From the NCBI GenBank assembly GCA_033398695.1, contig JAWKAU010000035.1:434001-498000 (forward strand): DNA of 64,000 bases, written 5' to 3'. This DNA comes from Orobanche coerulescens (Eukaryota > Streptophyta > Magnoliopsida > Lamiales > Orobanchaceae). The position numbers and the translations under genes were made by a program. Below, in pieces: positions 1 through 11,385 of the stretch. The notes beneath the pieces are model-generated. The model worked only from the letters and a program-made list of their open reading frames with translations, did no database searches and was not told the origin of the DNA. Numbering within the stretch: the first letter of the stretch is position 1; the number at the start of each line of letters is the position of its first letter.

Positions 1-90
1 GCCGGGCCGAGCCTGCTCGCCCAAGAAAGGAACCCACCGGGCAGGAGCTCGTCATTCACCACGGGGCTAGGGGATCGGTACACGATCGCC

Positions 91-1122
91 TTGGTTCGCG
101 CTCGAGAGCCAATCGGCGAAAGTCGAGCGGCGGCGATGGACGCCATGCAACGCCGGCTCGGCGAGATGAAGGCGCTCCTGGAAAATGGGGCAGGCGCCAG
201 GAGATCGATCATTGGATCAAGCGAACCACTCACGACTCAGATCGAGCTCGCCCCAGTCCAACCAACGATCAATCCCCCACAAACACCTCTATATGAGGGG
301 AGATCGGATCCGGAAACCCACTAGAGCAAATTCCGGATCTACATGACCGGATGCAGAGCATCAGATGCGACGAAATGTCGAATGTTCCCATTAACTCTGG
401 GCGACCTCGCCCACAGGTGGTACATCTCACTACCACCTCGCTCAATAAATAGCTTTGAGAAGCTGGCGAGCGACTTCACGTCGTACTTCGTCGCAAAAGT
501 CGCTCGCCCTGAAGGACCCCACCGCATGATGAAAATCAAGTAGGGGAAGGACGAGTCATATGAAGATTACATCGACTGGGTAGACGAGATAGTCCTCACC
601 GGCGAGCCCATCAGCGACGAGCTCGCTCTCAACTCAGTCATGAGCGGATTCCACGGACGCTCGACCATGTTCAGGCACCTCACAAAGGATATCCCCCCGA
701 CCTACTCGGTCTTCCGCGGCAAAGCCGCCGGTTTCCTGGCCAGGCAGAGGATGCTCTCACTCCGCTTAGACGAGGGATCTGCCGGAGAAGGAAATGTGCC
801 ATCCCATGTCCAGAAGAAGGCGGTCGCCAAGCCCACAAAGGCGGTCGCCAAGCCGCCTGGAGAGTTCAAAGCCTTCGAGGATGTAGAGGTCCACCTTCTC
901 CACAACCTCAACTTATCTCCGGCCCACATCTTCAACGCAATCAAGGGTCGCGAGTGGATTTCCAAACCAAAGCCGATAAGGGACCACGGTCATCTAGACC
1001 GTAGCAAATTCTGTGCCTATCATAAAAGTCCCGGCCACAACACCAGCCAATGCCGCGACCTCCTCAGACATACTCGCGATCGTTTGAGGAAGGCAACCGA
1101 CAATTTGATCACCAAGCCGTAA
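91..1122 (+). pseudogene. gag: Degraded Tat gag polyprotein
   Basis: Three open pieces in different frames make up one broken gag: 91-324, 343-543 and 640-1122. The middle piece has the Retrotrans_gag core (LAHRWYISLPPRSINSFEKL). The last ends in a zinc-knuckle-like motif, CAYHKSPGHNTSQC, at about 1012-1053. Gag forms the virus-like particle and packages RNA. The breaks are a frameshift between about 320 and 343 and an in-frame TAG at 541-543, after which the homologous reading continues through 544-639 with no ATG. Lysine/alanine repeats (AVAKP twice) lie near 820-855. The true start may lie left of the window. The gag identity is secure from fold and position; function is lost. Confidence 0.82.
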
Positions 1123-1440
1123 CCTAGGACGGAGAGAGCCGGAGGCGCGAGCGCCGACCAAACGAAAGAACTCCTCCCAATCCGGCCGCTAATCGAGCAT
1201 GAGCCGAATACTCGATGAGTCGATCCCTCCGATCAACCGGGCGGTCGGATCAACATGCTTCAAGCAGAGATGGAAACCTCGGGGTCTTTCCCGGTTTCCA
1301 CCATGTCAAACAGAAGCGAAAGGCCGAGCCGAGGGCGTCACGGGTCCATACCGTGGTACCTCCGGAGCCGACCATTTCTAAAGACGCACTCATCACCTTC
1401 TCCAACAAGGACAGAGGGAGTGCAAGGCCCCAAAGAGGAT

Positions 1441-1908
1441 GCACCGTGATCTCCGCCGCATCCTTGGGAAGACGGTCGATCGCGTGCTGGTCGACAATGG
1501 GAGTTTCTGCAACATCATATTCAAATCCGCCCTAGACCAACTCGGCAACTTAATCAAATTCATCAAGCCGTTCGACACCGTGCTTCAACGGTTCGGCGAT
1601 AACACAGTCTAAGCCTACGGGAGGATCAAGCTCTCCGTCGAGCTAATATGCTTTTACGATCCCAAGGTTAGGATTACTAGGAACCTAAGTTTTGTAATCA
1701 TAGATAGGCCCAGCATCTATAATGGGTTCCTAGGTCGCCCCTTTTTAGAAACTTTTGAGGCGGTCGCTTCGTCTTTCTTTTACTGTATCAAATTCCCCAC
1801 TGCCGATGGGACGGTCGGTACTGTAAAAGGAGATCAGCTAATGGCAAAAAGATGTTTGAATTATTCCTATGTTGTTACCGCTTTCAATACTTCCCATAAT
1901 GTGTAACA
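1441..1908 (+). pseudogene. Tat aspartic protease region
   Basis: Reading from about 1441 gives a retropepsin-like segment with LVDNGS at about 1486-1505, where a DTG/DSG-type active site is expected. It is followed by the family-typical FLGRPFLETF and, near the end, KGDQLMAKRC. The protease cleaves the Gag-Pol precursor. A stop at 1609-1611 (TAA) interrupts the frame. The Asn in place of Thr/Ser at the active site is either a lineage variant or a loss of function. It lies directly before the RT region in the same element. Confidence 0.65.
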
Positions 1909-4002
1909 TTGAAGCGATCGACGATCAACCCATGGAGATCGACGAGCCGAGCGCATCATAACAACCCGACTCAGGGGACGCCATCTCGGTTTCGGTTAAC
2001 GGACGACATCGAGCCAAGGATCGGTTTCGAGCCAAGTCTCGACATCGATCCAAGAATCGAGTCCGGAAATCGTTCCAAACGAGAGGCGACCGTCCCCGTC
2101 GAAGAGTTGGAAAGTATAACGATAGATCCGGATCAACCAGAACGGGAAGTACAGATCGGCGCGAGCCTCGACCGCGAACTAAAAGGGGATCTGATCAATT
2201 TGCTACGTAAGAACATCGGAGTCTTTGCGTGGTCGCATCAAGATATGGTCGGCATAAGTCCTGAGCACGCTTGCCACTATCTGAATATCGACCTGGCGAT
2301 GAAGCCTGTTCACCAAAAACGTAGGAAATTCGGTCCCAAAAAATATGCGGCGCTCGATGTAGAAGTCTAAAAGTTACTCAACAACAAATTAATAGGGGTA
2401 GCTACGGACGAACCACAATGGGTCGCCAACGCGGTACTCGTCAAGAAGACAACTGGTTCCTAGAGGTTATGCATCGACTTCACCGACCTCAACCCGGCAT
2501 GCCCAAAAGATCACTTTCCGATGCCTCATATTGATCACTTGGTTGATAGCACAGCAGGTTGCGAGATGATGTCGTTTATGGATGCCTTCGCCGGATATCA
2601 TCAAATCCCAATGGCAGAGAAAGACATAAAACACACATCTTTCCACACGGAAAAAGACATATACTTTTGGGTCCGAATGCCGTTCGGCTTGAAAAACGCA
2701 GGGGCAACCTACCAGCGACTAGTCAACAGAATGTTCGCCAATCAGATCGGCAAGACCATGGAGGTCTACATTGACGACATCGTGGTCAAAAGCCTCAAGA
2801 AGGAAGATCACCTCAATGATCTCGCCGAGACGTTCGCCATCCTCGAAAGATTCAACATGAAGCTAAACCCCAAGAAATGCAACTTCAGGGTGGGCTCCGG
2901 GAAATTCCTGGGGCACATTGTGAGCCAAAGAGGGATCGAGGTGAACCCCACCAAGATACAGGCGATCCTTGACATGCAGGAGCCGCGAAACATCAAGCAG
3001 GTACAACACCTTACATGTTGTCTAGCCGCCCTCAACCATTTCATATCTCGACTCGGCGATAAAAGCAAGCCTTTCTTCACGACCATCAAGAACAAGAAGT
3101 TCGCATGGACGAAGGAAAGTCAGATAGCGTTCGCCAAAATAAAGGAATATCTATCTAACACCCAGATCCTGGCAAAGCCGATCCCCGGTGAAAAACTATT
3201 CCTTTACCTGGCAGCCTCGGAGGTCGCGCTAAGTGCCGTTCTGGTGCGAGCGGAGGGACAAGCCCACTTGCCGATCTACTATGTTAGTCAGGCGCTCCAC
3301 GACGCTGAAACACGCTATACACCATTGGAGAAGATCGCCTACGCCCTTGTCATGAGTGTCCGTAAACTAAGGGCTTATTTCTTCGAACATCAAGTGGAAG
3401 TACTGACAACTCTACCTCTAAGACAAGTTCTACATCGACCAGACACCAACGGGCGACTCCTCAAGTGGTCGCTGGAGATCGCCCAATACGGTATCACTTA
3501 CGCTCCTCGCACGGCGATCAAAGGCCAAGCTCTGGCTGACTTCATGGTAGAACTGACGTTCCCTCACAGTCCAACCCAGGTCGGCCGACCTGCCTGGAAG
3601 TTATATGTGGATGGCTCGGCGACCAATTCGAGAGCAGGGGAAGGGATTGTCCTCATCAGTCCCGACGGACAAAGTTTCACTAATGTTGTGCGTTTCAGCT
3701 TTCGTGCGACCAACAATGAAGCCGAATACGAAGCCTTGGTAGGCGGGCTCGATCTGGCCCTCGCCCTAGATGTTCGTCGCCTCCATATCTTCATGGACTC
3801 CCTTCTGGTCGTGAACCAAGTTAAGGGAGAATATGAGGCGCGCGGCGAACAGATGGTCAAATACCAAGAGCTGGTCGCCGAAATGTGCACAAAATTTGAA
3901 GAAGTACTAATCGAACAAGTCCCGAGAGAGCACAACTCCCAGGCCGATGCACTTTCCAAACTAGCATCATCGGATGGGGCAGCCGACTTCTCCAATATCT
4001 AA
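1909..4002 (+). pseudogene. pol: Tat reverse transcriptase with two RNase H domains
   Basis: RT begins before 2371 and is interrupted by TAA at 2368-2370 and TAG at about 2461-2463. From 2521 it is open for 493 codons. The RT catalytic box reads VYIDDIVVKS (about 2764-2793), so both aspartates are kept. The first RNase H (about 3130-3560) has LYLAAS where an active gypsy enzyme has a catalytic Asp, so it looks degenerate. A second, archaeal-type RNase H follows at about 3595-3980. Its YVDGS, NNEAEYEAL, FMDSLLVV and AD of QADALSKLAS supply the D-E-D-D set. This dual RNase H arrangement is diagnostic of the Tat/Ogre clade. The product would copy element RNA into DNA and remove the template. Confidence 0.88.
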
Positions 4003-4152
4003 ATCACAAAGTCAGCAAGGCCGGCGATCGACAGAAGCCTGGTTACCACGGTCGCCATCGCCGAGGAGAACTGGATGACTCCGTTCATCAAATACTTAAA
4101 GGACGGAACGGTCCCTGACGACCGTATTAAAGCTCGCCAACTCCGGCCGTGC

Positions 4153-5288
4153 GACTGTGATATACCCTATTGGACGACCGACTTTACAAGCGAGCCTTCA
4201 GCCTTCCCCTCCTCAAGTGTATTACACCGGAGGAAGGTCGGCTCATTTTAGCTGAGATCCATGATGGGATTTGTGGAAACCATGCGGGCGGGCGAGCTCT
4301 CATCCATAAGACAACCAGACAGGGTTTTTTCTGGCCATCACTTCAGAAGGATGCGATCGCCTATGCCAGATCGTGTCATAGGTGTCACATAATGGGCCCC
4401 AACATTAAGCTATCCCCAGAACAGCTCACCTCCATGTATAGCCCTTGGCCATTTGCGCAATGGGGCATCGACCTTATAGGTCCCTTGCCGACGGCTCCAG
4501 GGGGCTGTAAGTTCGCCATCGTAGGGGTCGACTATTTCACCAAATGGGCTGAGGCCGAACCGCTCAACAAAATCGGCCAAGAGCAAGTGATCAAGTTTAT
4601 ATGGAGAAACGTCGTATGCCGATTCGGTCTGCCCCAGGCCATCATCTCCGACAACGGAAAGCAGTTCGGCGGCTTAGAAGTCATGCAATTTTGTGAGAAA
4701 TGGGAATCAAAAGATTGTTTTCACACCTATCACCCTCAGACGAACGGACAGGTAGAGGCTATGAACAAGATCCTCAAACACACAATTAAAGCGCGACTCG
4801 AATCCAGGCAAGGGCGATGGGAGAGCGAGCTTCCAGATGTTTTTTGGTCTTATCGAACGACGACCCGTAATTCCACCGGCGAAACCCCATTCGCCCTCGC
4901 CTTCGGAACAGAGGCGGTGATTCCTTCGGAGATCGCCGTCCTCAGCCATAGAACCGAACAAGAGATGACGACCGACAATGATGTGGCCCGACGAATCGAC
5001 CTAGACATGCTCGAAGAACGACGGCTGACCTCAGAAATGAAGAACACAATCCACAAAAGGAGAGCCGAGAAGTTCTTCAATTCAAAGGTCAAAGAAAGAA
5101 GGCTTCAAGTGGGCGATCTCGTCCTCAAGAAGATCCAAACCCACACAGGCGTTTTTGGTCCGAACTGGGAAGGACCTTTCAGGATATCAAAATGGCTAAC
5201 CAAAGGAGCCTACGAACTTGAACATCCTGACGGTACCCCAGATCAATATCCGTGGAACGCCGTGCACTTGAAAAAATACTTCCAGTAA
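4153..5288 (+). CDS. Tat integrase (C-terminal part of pol)
   Basis: This 372-codon open frame starts at the first in-frame ATG (4170) but is really the end of pol, joined upstream through a frameshift near 4150. In order it has: an HHCC zinc domain (H-x-G-H..., CHRCH, about 4255-4390); a catalytic core with Asp in WGIDLIGPLP, Asp in IISDNGKQF and Glu in NGQVEAMNKIL; then a basic C-terminal tail ending KKYFQ. All three DDE residues are present. The enzyme would insert element cDNA into the genome. No chromodomain follows, as expected for a Tat element and unlike elements B, C and F. Confidence 0.85.
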
Positions 5289-6368
5289 AAAAAATTTGTA
5301 TTCTATTTCGACTGCCCAATATACAAGGAATATAATGAGATTTTTTCCTATCCCATCTATTCTGGCGATCGCCCCACCAGGCATATCGCATACCACCGAC
5401 GATCGTTGATCATGACGATCCGAGGTAGAATCAATGCAGCCATGGTCCTGGAGGTCGATGGAACCGACAGCTTCGCCCATGCAAGGTTCCTTTGGGCTGA
5501 GATCGCCCGCCCTTCGTTTAAATACGAGGCCAGCGTAGCCGAAGGACCCTCCAAAAGAATCAGTAAATACGTTCGCATGTCCTCCAGGTACATCATCTAA
5601 CATGATGAACCCAGACAATACGACGTACCACTGCCCCCGTCTCAACGTACACCGTCGAGGGTCGCCATCTTCATGGCGGGCCAAGGTGGAAGCAGAGATA
5701 ACAAGCCGCGGACGCGGAGTCGAATAAGCCGACGACGCCCCGTGCAAGGACTCCTCCAGACCAAGATCGCCTGCCTTTCGTTTTAACACAAGGCAGGCGC
5801 AGCCTAACTGAGGACCCTCACAAAAAAGTGAGTCGCGGGATATACAGTGTCCCTCGCACACAAAGACACGATTGGGGAGGTCGGTCCATCGAACTCCCCG
5901 ACCGTGCATGATTCTTCAGAATCGGCCAAACTGAAGAAAGCTCGCCCAAAAAACTTGTTTTTGTACCCTTACTTACGATAAGTAAACAAAAACAAGGGGG
6001 CAGTGAATAGGGGAGCTAGTCTTAAGTGCAATCGAAAGAAAGGAACCGCAACCGATCGGCTTCGCTCAGATACACGTAGGACGATCGCCATTTTTCAAAC
6101 AATATCTACAAGTAAGAATTTCGATTCGAAACATTTCAATACATTCGACATTCAAACAACCAGTCGGACGAACAAGACATCGGATGCAATCATACACATA
6201 CTTGTAAAAATTGCACGCAAACATTCAAGAGCGATCGTACATAAAAAAAGACAGTGCGAAAAAGGAATATTTCATTCATTATCAAAAGGTGTTCGAACAA
6301 CATGAAGCCCGAAGGCAATACAAAGAGAAAGCAAAAATTACAAGATACAAGGGAAACAAAAATATCTC
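5289..6368. repeat. Non-coding Tat 3' region with two degenerate tandem units
   Basis: Between pol and the antisense gene there is no convincing plus-strand gene. Two diverged copies of a unit of about 264 bp can be seen, near 5475-5600 and 5740-5880. Each has a 'TGCAAGG' start, a 'GATCGCC(C/T)GCC' core and ends near 'GGACCCTC'. A purine run (AACAAGGGGGCAG) at 5990-6003 resembles an internal polypurine tract. Short tandem arrays downstream of pol are common in Tat elements. Confidence 0.5.
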
Positions 6369-9086
6369 TCAGGGCCCCGCCGGCTGGTCATCGCCCTCAG
6401 GTTGCGGATCGGCTTGGCCCCCCCCATCAGCCTCGGGATGAATGAGTTTACCAGTATACCAACTCAAGTCGATCCCGAAGTCGACAAAGTCAAGGATCGG
6501 CAAGGAAAACTCCGGGTGCAGAGGGTGCTCGAGGGCATAGGATTTGAAGCTCTCCATCAAGGGACCGATCTCGATCCCTGCCTTTTTGGCGGCTCGAACA
6601 GCGTCAGCATAGGCCAAGTAATAAGCAAACTCGCCGACGAGCGCAACGTTGAGGTAGGGATCGGCCTCGATCGCCTTCAGCTGCCCCTTCGACTCCACGG
6701 CCGTCTTCTCAGCCTCCGCCAGCTCGACCACCTTGGCGGCATTCTCACCCTTGGCCTTCTCCAGCTCCTTCTTCGTCGCCTCCAGCTCACCGCTGAACCG
6801 ATCCACCATCGCCTTCAGCCCGGCCTCCTCCTCCTGCGAAGCCGCATACTTCTGGCGGGTTTCCTTCTCCTTATCACGGGACTGGTCGGCAGCCTCCTTA
6901 GAGCGGCTCAGCTCCTGCTTCAATCGGTCAACATCCTGTTTAGCCCTTTTGGCCGTCTCCTCATACTCCTTCTCCATAGACTGGATCCGGTTGGCAAATT
7001 CAATGTTTTTATTCCGAGCGGCCTCGAGGTCGCTATAGAGACGAGCAGTGGAGGGTCGCCCCTCAAAATCCCTAGCGGCTTGGATGGCCATCGTCGCCGT
7101 CTAGAGAGCCAGGGCAAGGGTCGCCTGCATGGCATCTCCAGATCGACGACGAACGATCGCATCAAGATCGGTCGTCCAGGCCTTGGCAGAGAGGTGATAG
7201 CCTGCTGGATGTAAGTAGGGACGTCGAGAGATGTTTGCAGAGCCTTACTCGACTAAAAGTCAGCACCATAGGAGCGACGTCCGGGTCGGCAAGACGAACC
7301 CTGCAGCACAAACCAAAAAAACCAAGGAGTTAGCCTATACCTTGCTCAGAATGCCTAACTCAGAAAATTTTGATCCTTTCTTACCTGTTGACCAGCTCGG
7401 GATCGCGACCAAAATAAGGCTTGCCCCGAGAGGTTTCCGCCTCAGCGATCGCCACCTTCTTTGTCGGCCCGCCCGATGACCGGGAGCCGGGCACCGAGGG
7501 CCTAGGGCCTGATCGCTCCGTCATCGGGATGGCAGAAATAGGAGCCGCAGCAACCGGAGGTTCAAGATTGGATACATCCGCCTCAGTAATCGGCGGGGAC
7601 TCCTCCGACCTCCGCCTCTTGCGGCGCTAAAGCTGTTCCTCTCCCTGAATCACCGGCTCGGCGACTGGCACCTCAGCAGGCCTCATCACCGGAGCAGGGC
7701 GAGACGTCGTCGCAGGAACGCGACCAGTCTTCTTACCCAAGTGAAGGCGACCTATGAGTCCTGGATTCGACATGGCAATCTGTGGTGGTGGCACGGCAAG
7801 TCTGGGAAAATGAACCTCTGTCAAAGAAGAAATACAAACAAGTTAAATAAATACTTGAACGTTGCGACCTCTTGAAGGCGATCGTCAAGCAAGGAAGCAC
7901 CACTTAAGCTCATACCTGGAACTTTCAAGTGACGAGGGAAGCGAAACAATCGAGCCCCCAACCGATGAATTTCGTTACCAAGCGAGCGAACGTCAATGAA
8001 GGAATCCGGCAAGGCACGAATCCACTCCCAAACGATCAAGAAATCGAAAGGGAGATCGCCGATCGCTGGAACGAGAGGTCCTGCAAAAAGAAAACAAAAT
8101 TAGATCAGTCCAAGACAAGCTCAATCAAGGGGAGAGTTAAAATCCTTACTCGGATTCCTCTCCCGAAAAGTGGTGGGGATCTCCAACTCCTCATTCGGCC
8201 TGTCACTCGATGCCGATCGCCACGCTCCGCCGACCCAACACCATTTAGCCAGGTCTCCCCTGGTCTTGTTCGGAACACCGAGGACCACTCTCCCCATTCG
8301 GCCTTGGATATGATTGTCGCCGATCGACCCTTTTTGTGCGGCCAGTTTAAACAGATAATTCATCTCCAGCGCAGTAAGCAGGCGGAACAACCGGTGGCCG
8401 CCAAACAGTGTCAACGTGCAGATGACCTGTAGCCAAGCGTTCGGCATCAGTTGGAGCGGCGCCAAATTCCAGGCGATCAACAAGTAGGAGACAGCGAATG
8501 GCAGAGGGAATCGCAGACCGGCCTCCATAATAATCTCACTGACGGCAACCATATCCTCGGGCGGTTGATCGGCACATTCATTCTCCGAGGGCACTTGCAA
8601 GGAAACGTCAGAGGGGATGTGATATTTGGCCCTCCAACGGCTCAGATCTTTCTTGGTCGCCGTACTCCAGATCTTTCCGAGAGTCTACGGAGACGGGTCG
8701 GCGGCCCGAAAAACCGTCCGCTTCATATGTTCATAAGGATGAGCGGCGGAGTAGGCTTCGAAGTCAAATTCCGGATAGGGTCCGGCAATCCCCTCCATAA
8801 TCTTGGAAAAAGCCATATAGGCGGGGCCAAAAACACTCTGTCGTTCCCAGGTTAACCGCTCCTGTTTGTCCTCATCCACCGGCGAGCCCCCCTGCTCCGC
8901 CGTCGCCGCCGTCTTCGCCACTGCGGCCTCGTTGAAAAGCTCTTCGAGTTCTGCGGGTGCAATCCCCGCACGAATGGCCTCAACGGCCGTTTCCATGTTG
9001 ACTCCAACGGGAATCTCCTCCCAGTCAGGCGAAGCCGCGGCGGCAGAAGAACTTCCGGCCTCGAAGGTCTTGGATCCTCCCGACAT
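6369..9086 (-). pseudogene. Antisense four-exon gene of the Tat element
   Basis: I reconstruct four minus-strand exons: 9086-8150, 8080-7916, 7817-7385 and 7300-6369. Introns are 69, 98 and 84 bp with GT...AG ends. The first acceptor has a clear pyrimidine tract and the junction phases agree (1, 1, 2). Exon 1 starts at an ATG and contains a segment (GLRFPLPFAVSYLLIAWNLA, about 8520-8460) like the Pfam 'putative gypsy type transposon' family (PF04195). Exon 4 encodes a long charged coiled coil (about 7040-6640) and an ordered tail (FAYYLAYADAV...). Exon 3 has a basic RRKRRR patch that may be an NLS. Function is unknown; related antisense ORFs occur in Grande/Retand elements. Lesions: in-frame TAG at 8685-8687, 7627-7629 and 7101-7103, plus frameshifts near 7180 and 7245. 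This copy is therefore a pseudogene, but splicing structure is preserved. Confidence 0.8.
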
Positions 9087-9232
9087 ATTATAAAAAGAAG
9101 AGGGAGATAGAAGATTGATTTTTCTTACCTAGAGAAAAGACGAAGATCGGCACAAGAAGCTCCAGAAATTTTTGCAGAGTTTCGGCTATGGATGCAAGGA
9201 CGCGTAAAGAGTGAAGGAGAAGAAGCCCTGGC

Positions 9233-9243
9233 CCTTTTATAGA
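9233..9243 (-). promoter_or_regulatory. TATA box for the antisense gene
   Basis: The minus strand reads CTATAAAAGGG here, about 150 bp upstream of the antisense ATG at 9086, with a pyrimidine-rich stretch about 30 nt further on as a possible start site. It sits about 340 bp inside the 3' LTR and faces the opposite way from genomic transcription. Confidence 0.6.
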
Positions 9244-9562
9244 TAAAGGCGGGGGTCTAAATGCAAATAGGAGAAATCTCGAGGGCTGGATAACAACCGT
9301 CACGTGGGGACACATTAAATGCTGCCCTCGAATCCCGCGTACGCGTCTTTTCGAGGGCACGCCAGCCGACAAGTCTGACAAACCGTCGGACTCCCCCAAC
9401 AGCGGCGCGACGTGTGTCCCTGCCACTTTTAGAGAGCCCGCCTTCATTTCCCGCTGCTCCCGGCGCGAAAGGAGATCGTCCAGATTTGAATTCAGATCGG
9501 TTGATCGTTTAAACATTGGCGATCGCCAACAGTGCCACCTCACCCCGTGTTTTCAACATCGA

Positions 9563-9580
9563 GGCGAGCTGGGGGACAAT
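9563..9580 (+). other. Polypurine tract of Tat element
   Basis: A purine-rich run (GAGCTGGGGGACAA) lies immediately before a TGTTG LTR start at 9581, the expected position for the plus-strand primer. Confidence 0.6.
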
Positions 9581-10536
9581 TGTTGTGCGGCGATTAATAC
9601 GCCTCGATATGCGATCGGCATCACGATCAGAGAAGCCAACCATGGAAGACATACTCTAGACAAACGCCCAGAGTTCGGCACAATACGGCGATCGTATTTT
9701 GGTACCCAGCGATCGTCGTTTGATATCTGACCATCGTCTTTAATGAGCGAGCCAGAGGCGATCGTCTCGTGCCACGTATGGATCCAGCATCCGTCAAAGT
9801 CGTCGAAGACCGAATCTTGGACGGTGGCCCACGTGCGGATCTTCAAAGGGCGCCGACAGATAGGATCTTTGACCCCAGCCTGTCACCTACCACACCTACC
9901 GACAAGGCCGAAAGGTACAAAGTGGGTCCTCCTGACAGCCTACCAGACGCGTCCGGCCTCCCATTGGCTCGCACAGCTGGCCACCTGCAGCGGCCCCAGA
10001 CTTTAAGAGAACAGCCCCACGTGACGGGATGATCGGCCACCTTATTATAATATAGAAAATGGCGGTCGCCCGCGATCGCCTAAGGGGTCTCAACTACCTT
10101 GTCCCCTATAAATAGAGAGCTCACTGCAGTGGCCAAGGGGGACGCGAATTTACTGTGAATTCATTGCAAAATATACACAAAAGAGAGAATCAAAGACTCT
10201 TTTGGCAACCACTTATACATTCATAGTGATATTCATACACATTTATCATATATCCCAAGCAAGAACTCACAGATTTACCTATCTGGTTCTTCCGGCAATC
10301 TACGCGCTCTAAAGCCTAGATAACTAGAAGTCTTTACACTCCTTGTAATAGATTCTAACATTAATATTTGTACTCGACAGTATATTTATTAATAACATCT
10401 CGCAAGAGCATTCAAGCTCGGGATTAACAACCCTGGCAAATCTTGTGTCATCTATTTTCTCACGGAAGTGTTCTCGCATTTGTTTGTTACTCGATCATTC
10501 CAGCAATACTATCTCCGGATAATATTTTGGGTAACA
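9581..10536 (+). repeat. 3' LTR of the Tat element
   Basis: It starts TGTTGTGCGG after the PPT and ends ...GGGTAACA before Tekay gag sequence, about 956 bp. It holds a TATA box (CTATAAATAG) near 10105-10114 and several GCGATCG motifs at 9612-9760 and 10068. The 3' boundary is inferred from a TG...CA ending and resumption of gag coding; the other LTR is not in the window to confirm it. Confidence 0.65.
10105..10114 (+). promoter_or_regulatory. TATA box of Tat LTR
   Basis: CTATAAATAG in the LTR, with the putative U5/leader downstream. Confidence 0.6.
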
Positions 10537-11385
10537 ACGGGATCAATTCAAGACTCTCATGATGGAGAGGTATTATCCTGCCCCACTCAGAGAGGCCAAG
10601 TTATCAGAATTACTCATTCCCAACCCCTCAGTGGACGATGATGTTCTCGCCATCGCCGAGAAATTTGAGGAACTTCTTCCTTTCGCCTCATCTATTATTC
10701 ACTTCGAGGCGGACAAGATCAAGTATTTCAGCAAGAGGTTGAAACCTCGTATGCGGATGCAGTTGCTTAATCAAAATTGCACCACTCTGGCCGAATTCAT
10801 CGAGAAAGCTCTTAGTTATGAGCTTACTGCTAAGGAGATTGCTAAGCAGCAACCTTCATCTACTAGCAAGAAATCAAAGAATCATAATCAGTTTGAAGGC
10901 AGTCAGGCAACCTTTAAGAAGCCTTGTGTAGGCCCTACTTTTTCTGAGCAACCTCCTACGGTGCCTAGACCCGCGGAATCTCAGTCCCGAATGGCCAGTT
11001 CGGCCATCACCTATTTCAACTGTGAAGAACAGGGTCATTTCAGAACCAAGTGTCCGAGGCAGACTATCATGTGCCATAACTGTGGGATTGTTGGGCATAA
11101 GGCCCGTTTTTGCCGAAGAGACTCTAAACCTACTCCGGCGATGTCTCAGGTCCCGAGATAGTTAGCGGTTCAGAATCAGGCCACTCAGTTCGCATCTTTC
11201 GAGACGACGGGAGCAAATAAAGGCGGAGCCAAAAGCTATCAGACATGAGCGTCCGGTTCAGGGGCCGGCAAGCCCCGAATTTATGAGATGAAGAAGGCCG
11301 ACGATCCGGAGGCACGGATGATCTCAGGTACACTCGAAATTATATCTCAACCTGTGTGTACCCTTTTTGATACTAGTGCATCATC
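10537..11385 (+). pseudogene. gag: Tekay-like gag and protease fragment
   Basis: The open stretch 10559-11161 matches the C-terminal half of a Tekay-type gag (RYYPAPLREAKLSELL, then LKPRMRMQLL) with two CCHC knuckles at about 11015-11115. The first Cys of knuckle 1 is replaced by Tyr (YFNCEEQGHFRTKC). A stop at 11159-11161 and TGA at 11246-11248 interrupt the frame. It then continues into protease (RIYEMKKADD, LFDTSAS at about 11366-11386) and ends abruptly. The left end is cut by the Tat insertion and the right end by a junction with copia gag. It is a dead fragment of a family distinct from B and C. Confidence 0.82.

Larger units (their letters stand above)
1..10536 (+). mobile_element. Tat-lineage Ty3/gypsy retrotransposon, 5' end outside window
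   Basis: The order seen is gag, protease, RT, RNase H, a second RNase H, integrase, a long 3' region with an antisense gene, PPT and LTR. That is the Tat (Retand/Grande-like) architecture. The 5' LTR and PBS lie outside the window. The element is richer in GC and in GCGATCG motifs than the AT-rich DNA to its right. Gag, pol and the antisense gene all carry stops and frameshifts, so this copy is dead. It appears to have inserted into the gag of a Tekay-like element whose remains start at 10537. The target duplication cannot be tested without the left end. Confidence 0.88.

Noticed and set aside
5196..5909. 237-codon minus-strand open frame overlapping integrase end
   Set aside because: It spans two tandem units with a period divisible by three, which keeps it open. 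It shows no recognisable domain and overlaps real integrase codons.
6402..7214. 270-codon plus-strand open frame, Leu/Arg-rich
   Set aside because: It is the mirror frame of exon 4 of the antisense gene, whose coiled-coil reading is far more protein-like.
7929..8855. Plus-strand open frames of 134-167 codons
   Set aside because: Shadows of the antisense exons; no domain.
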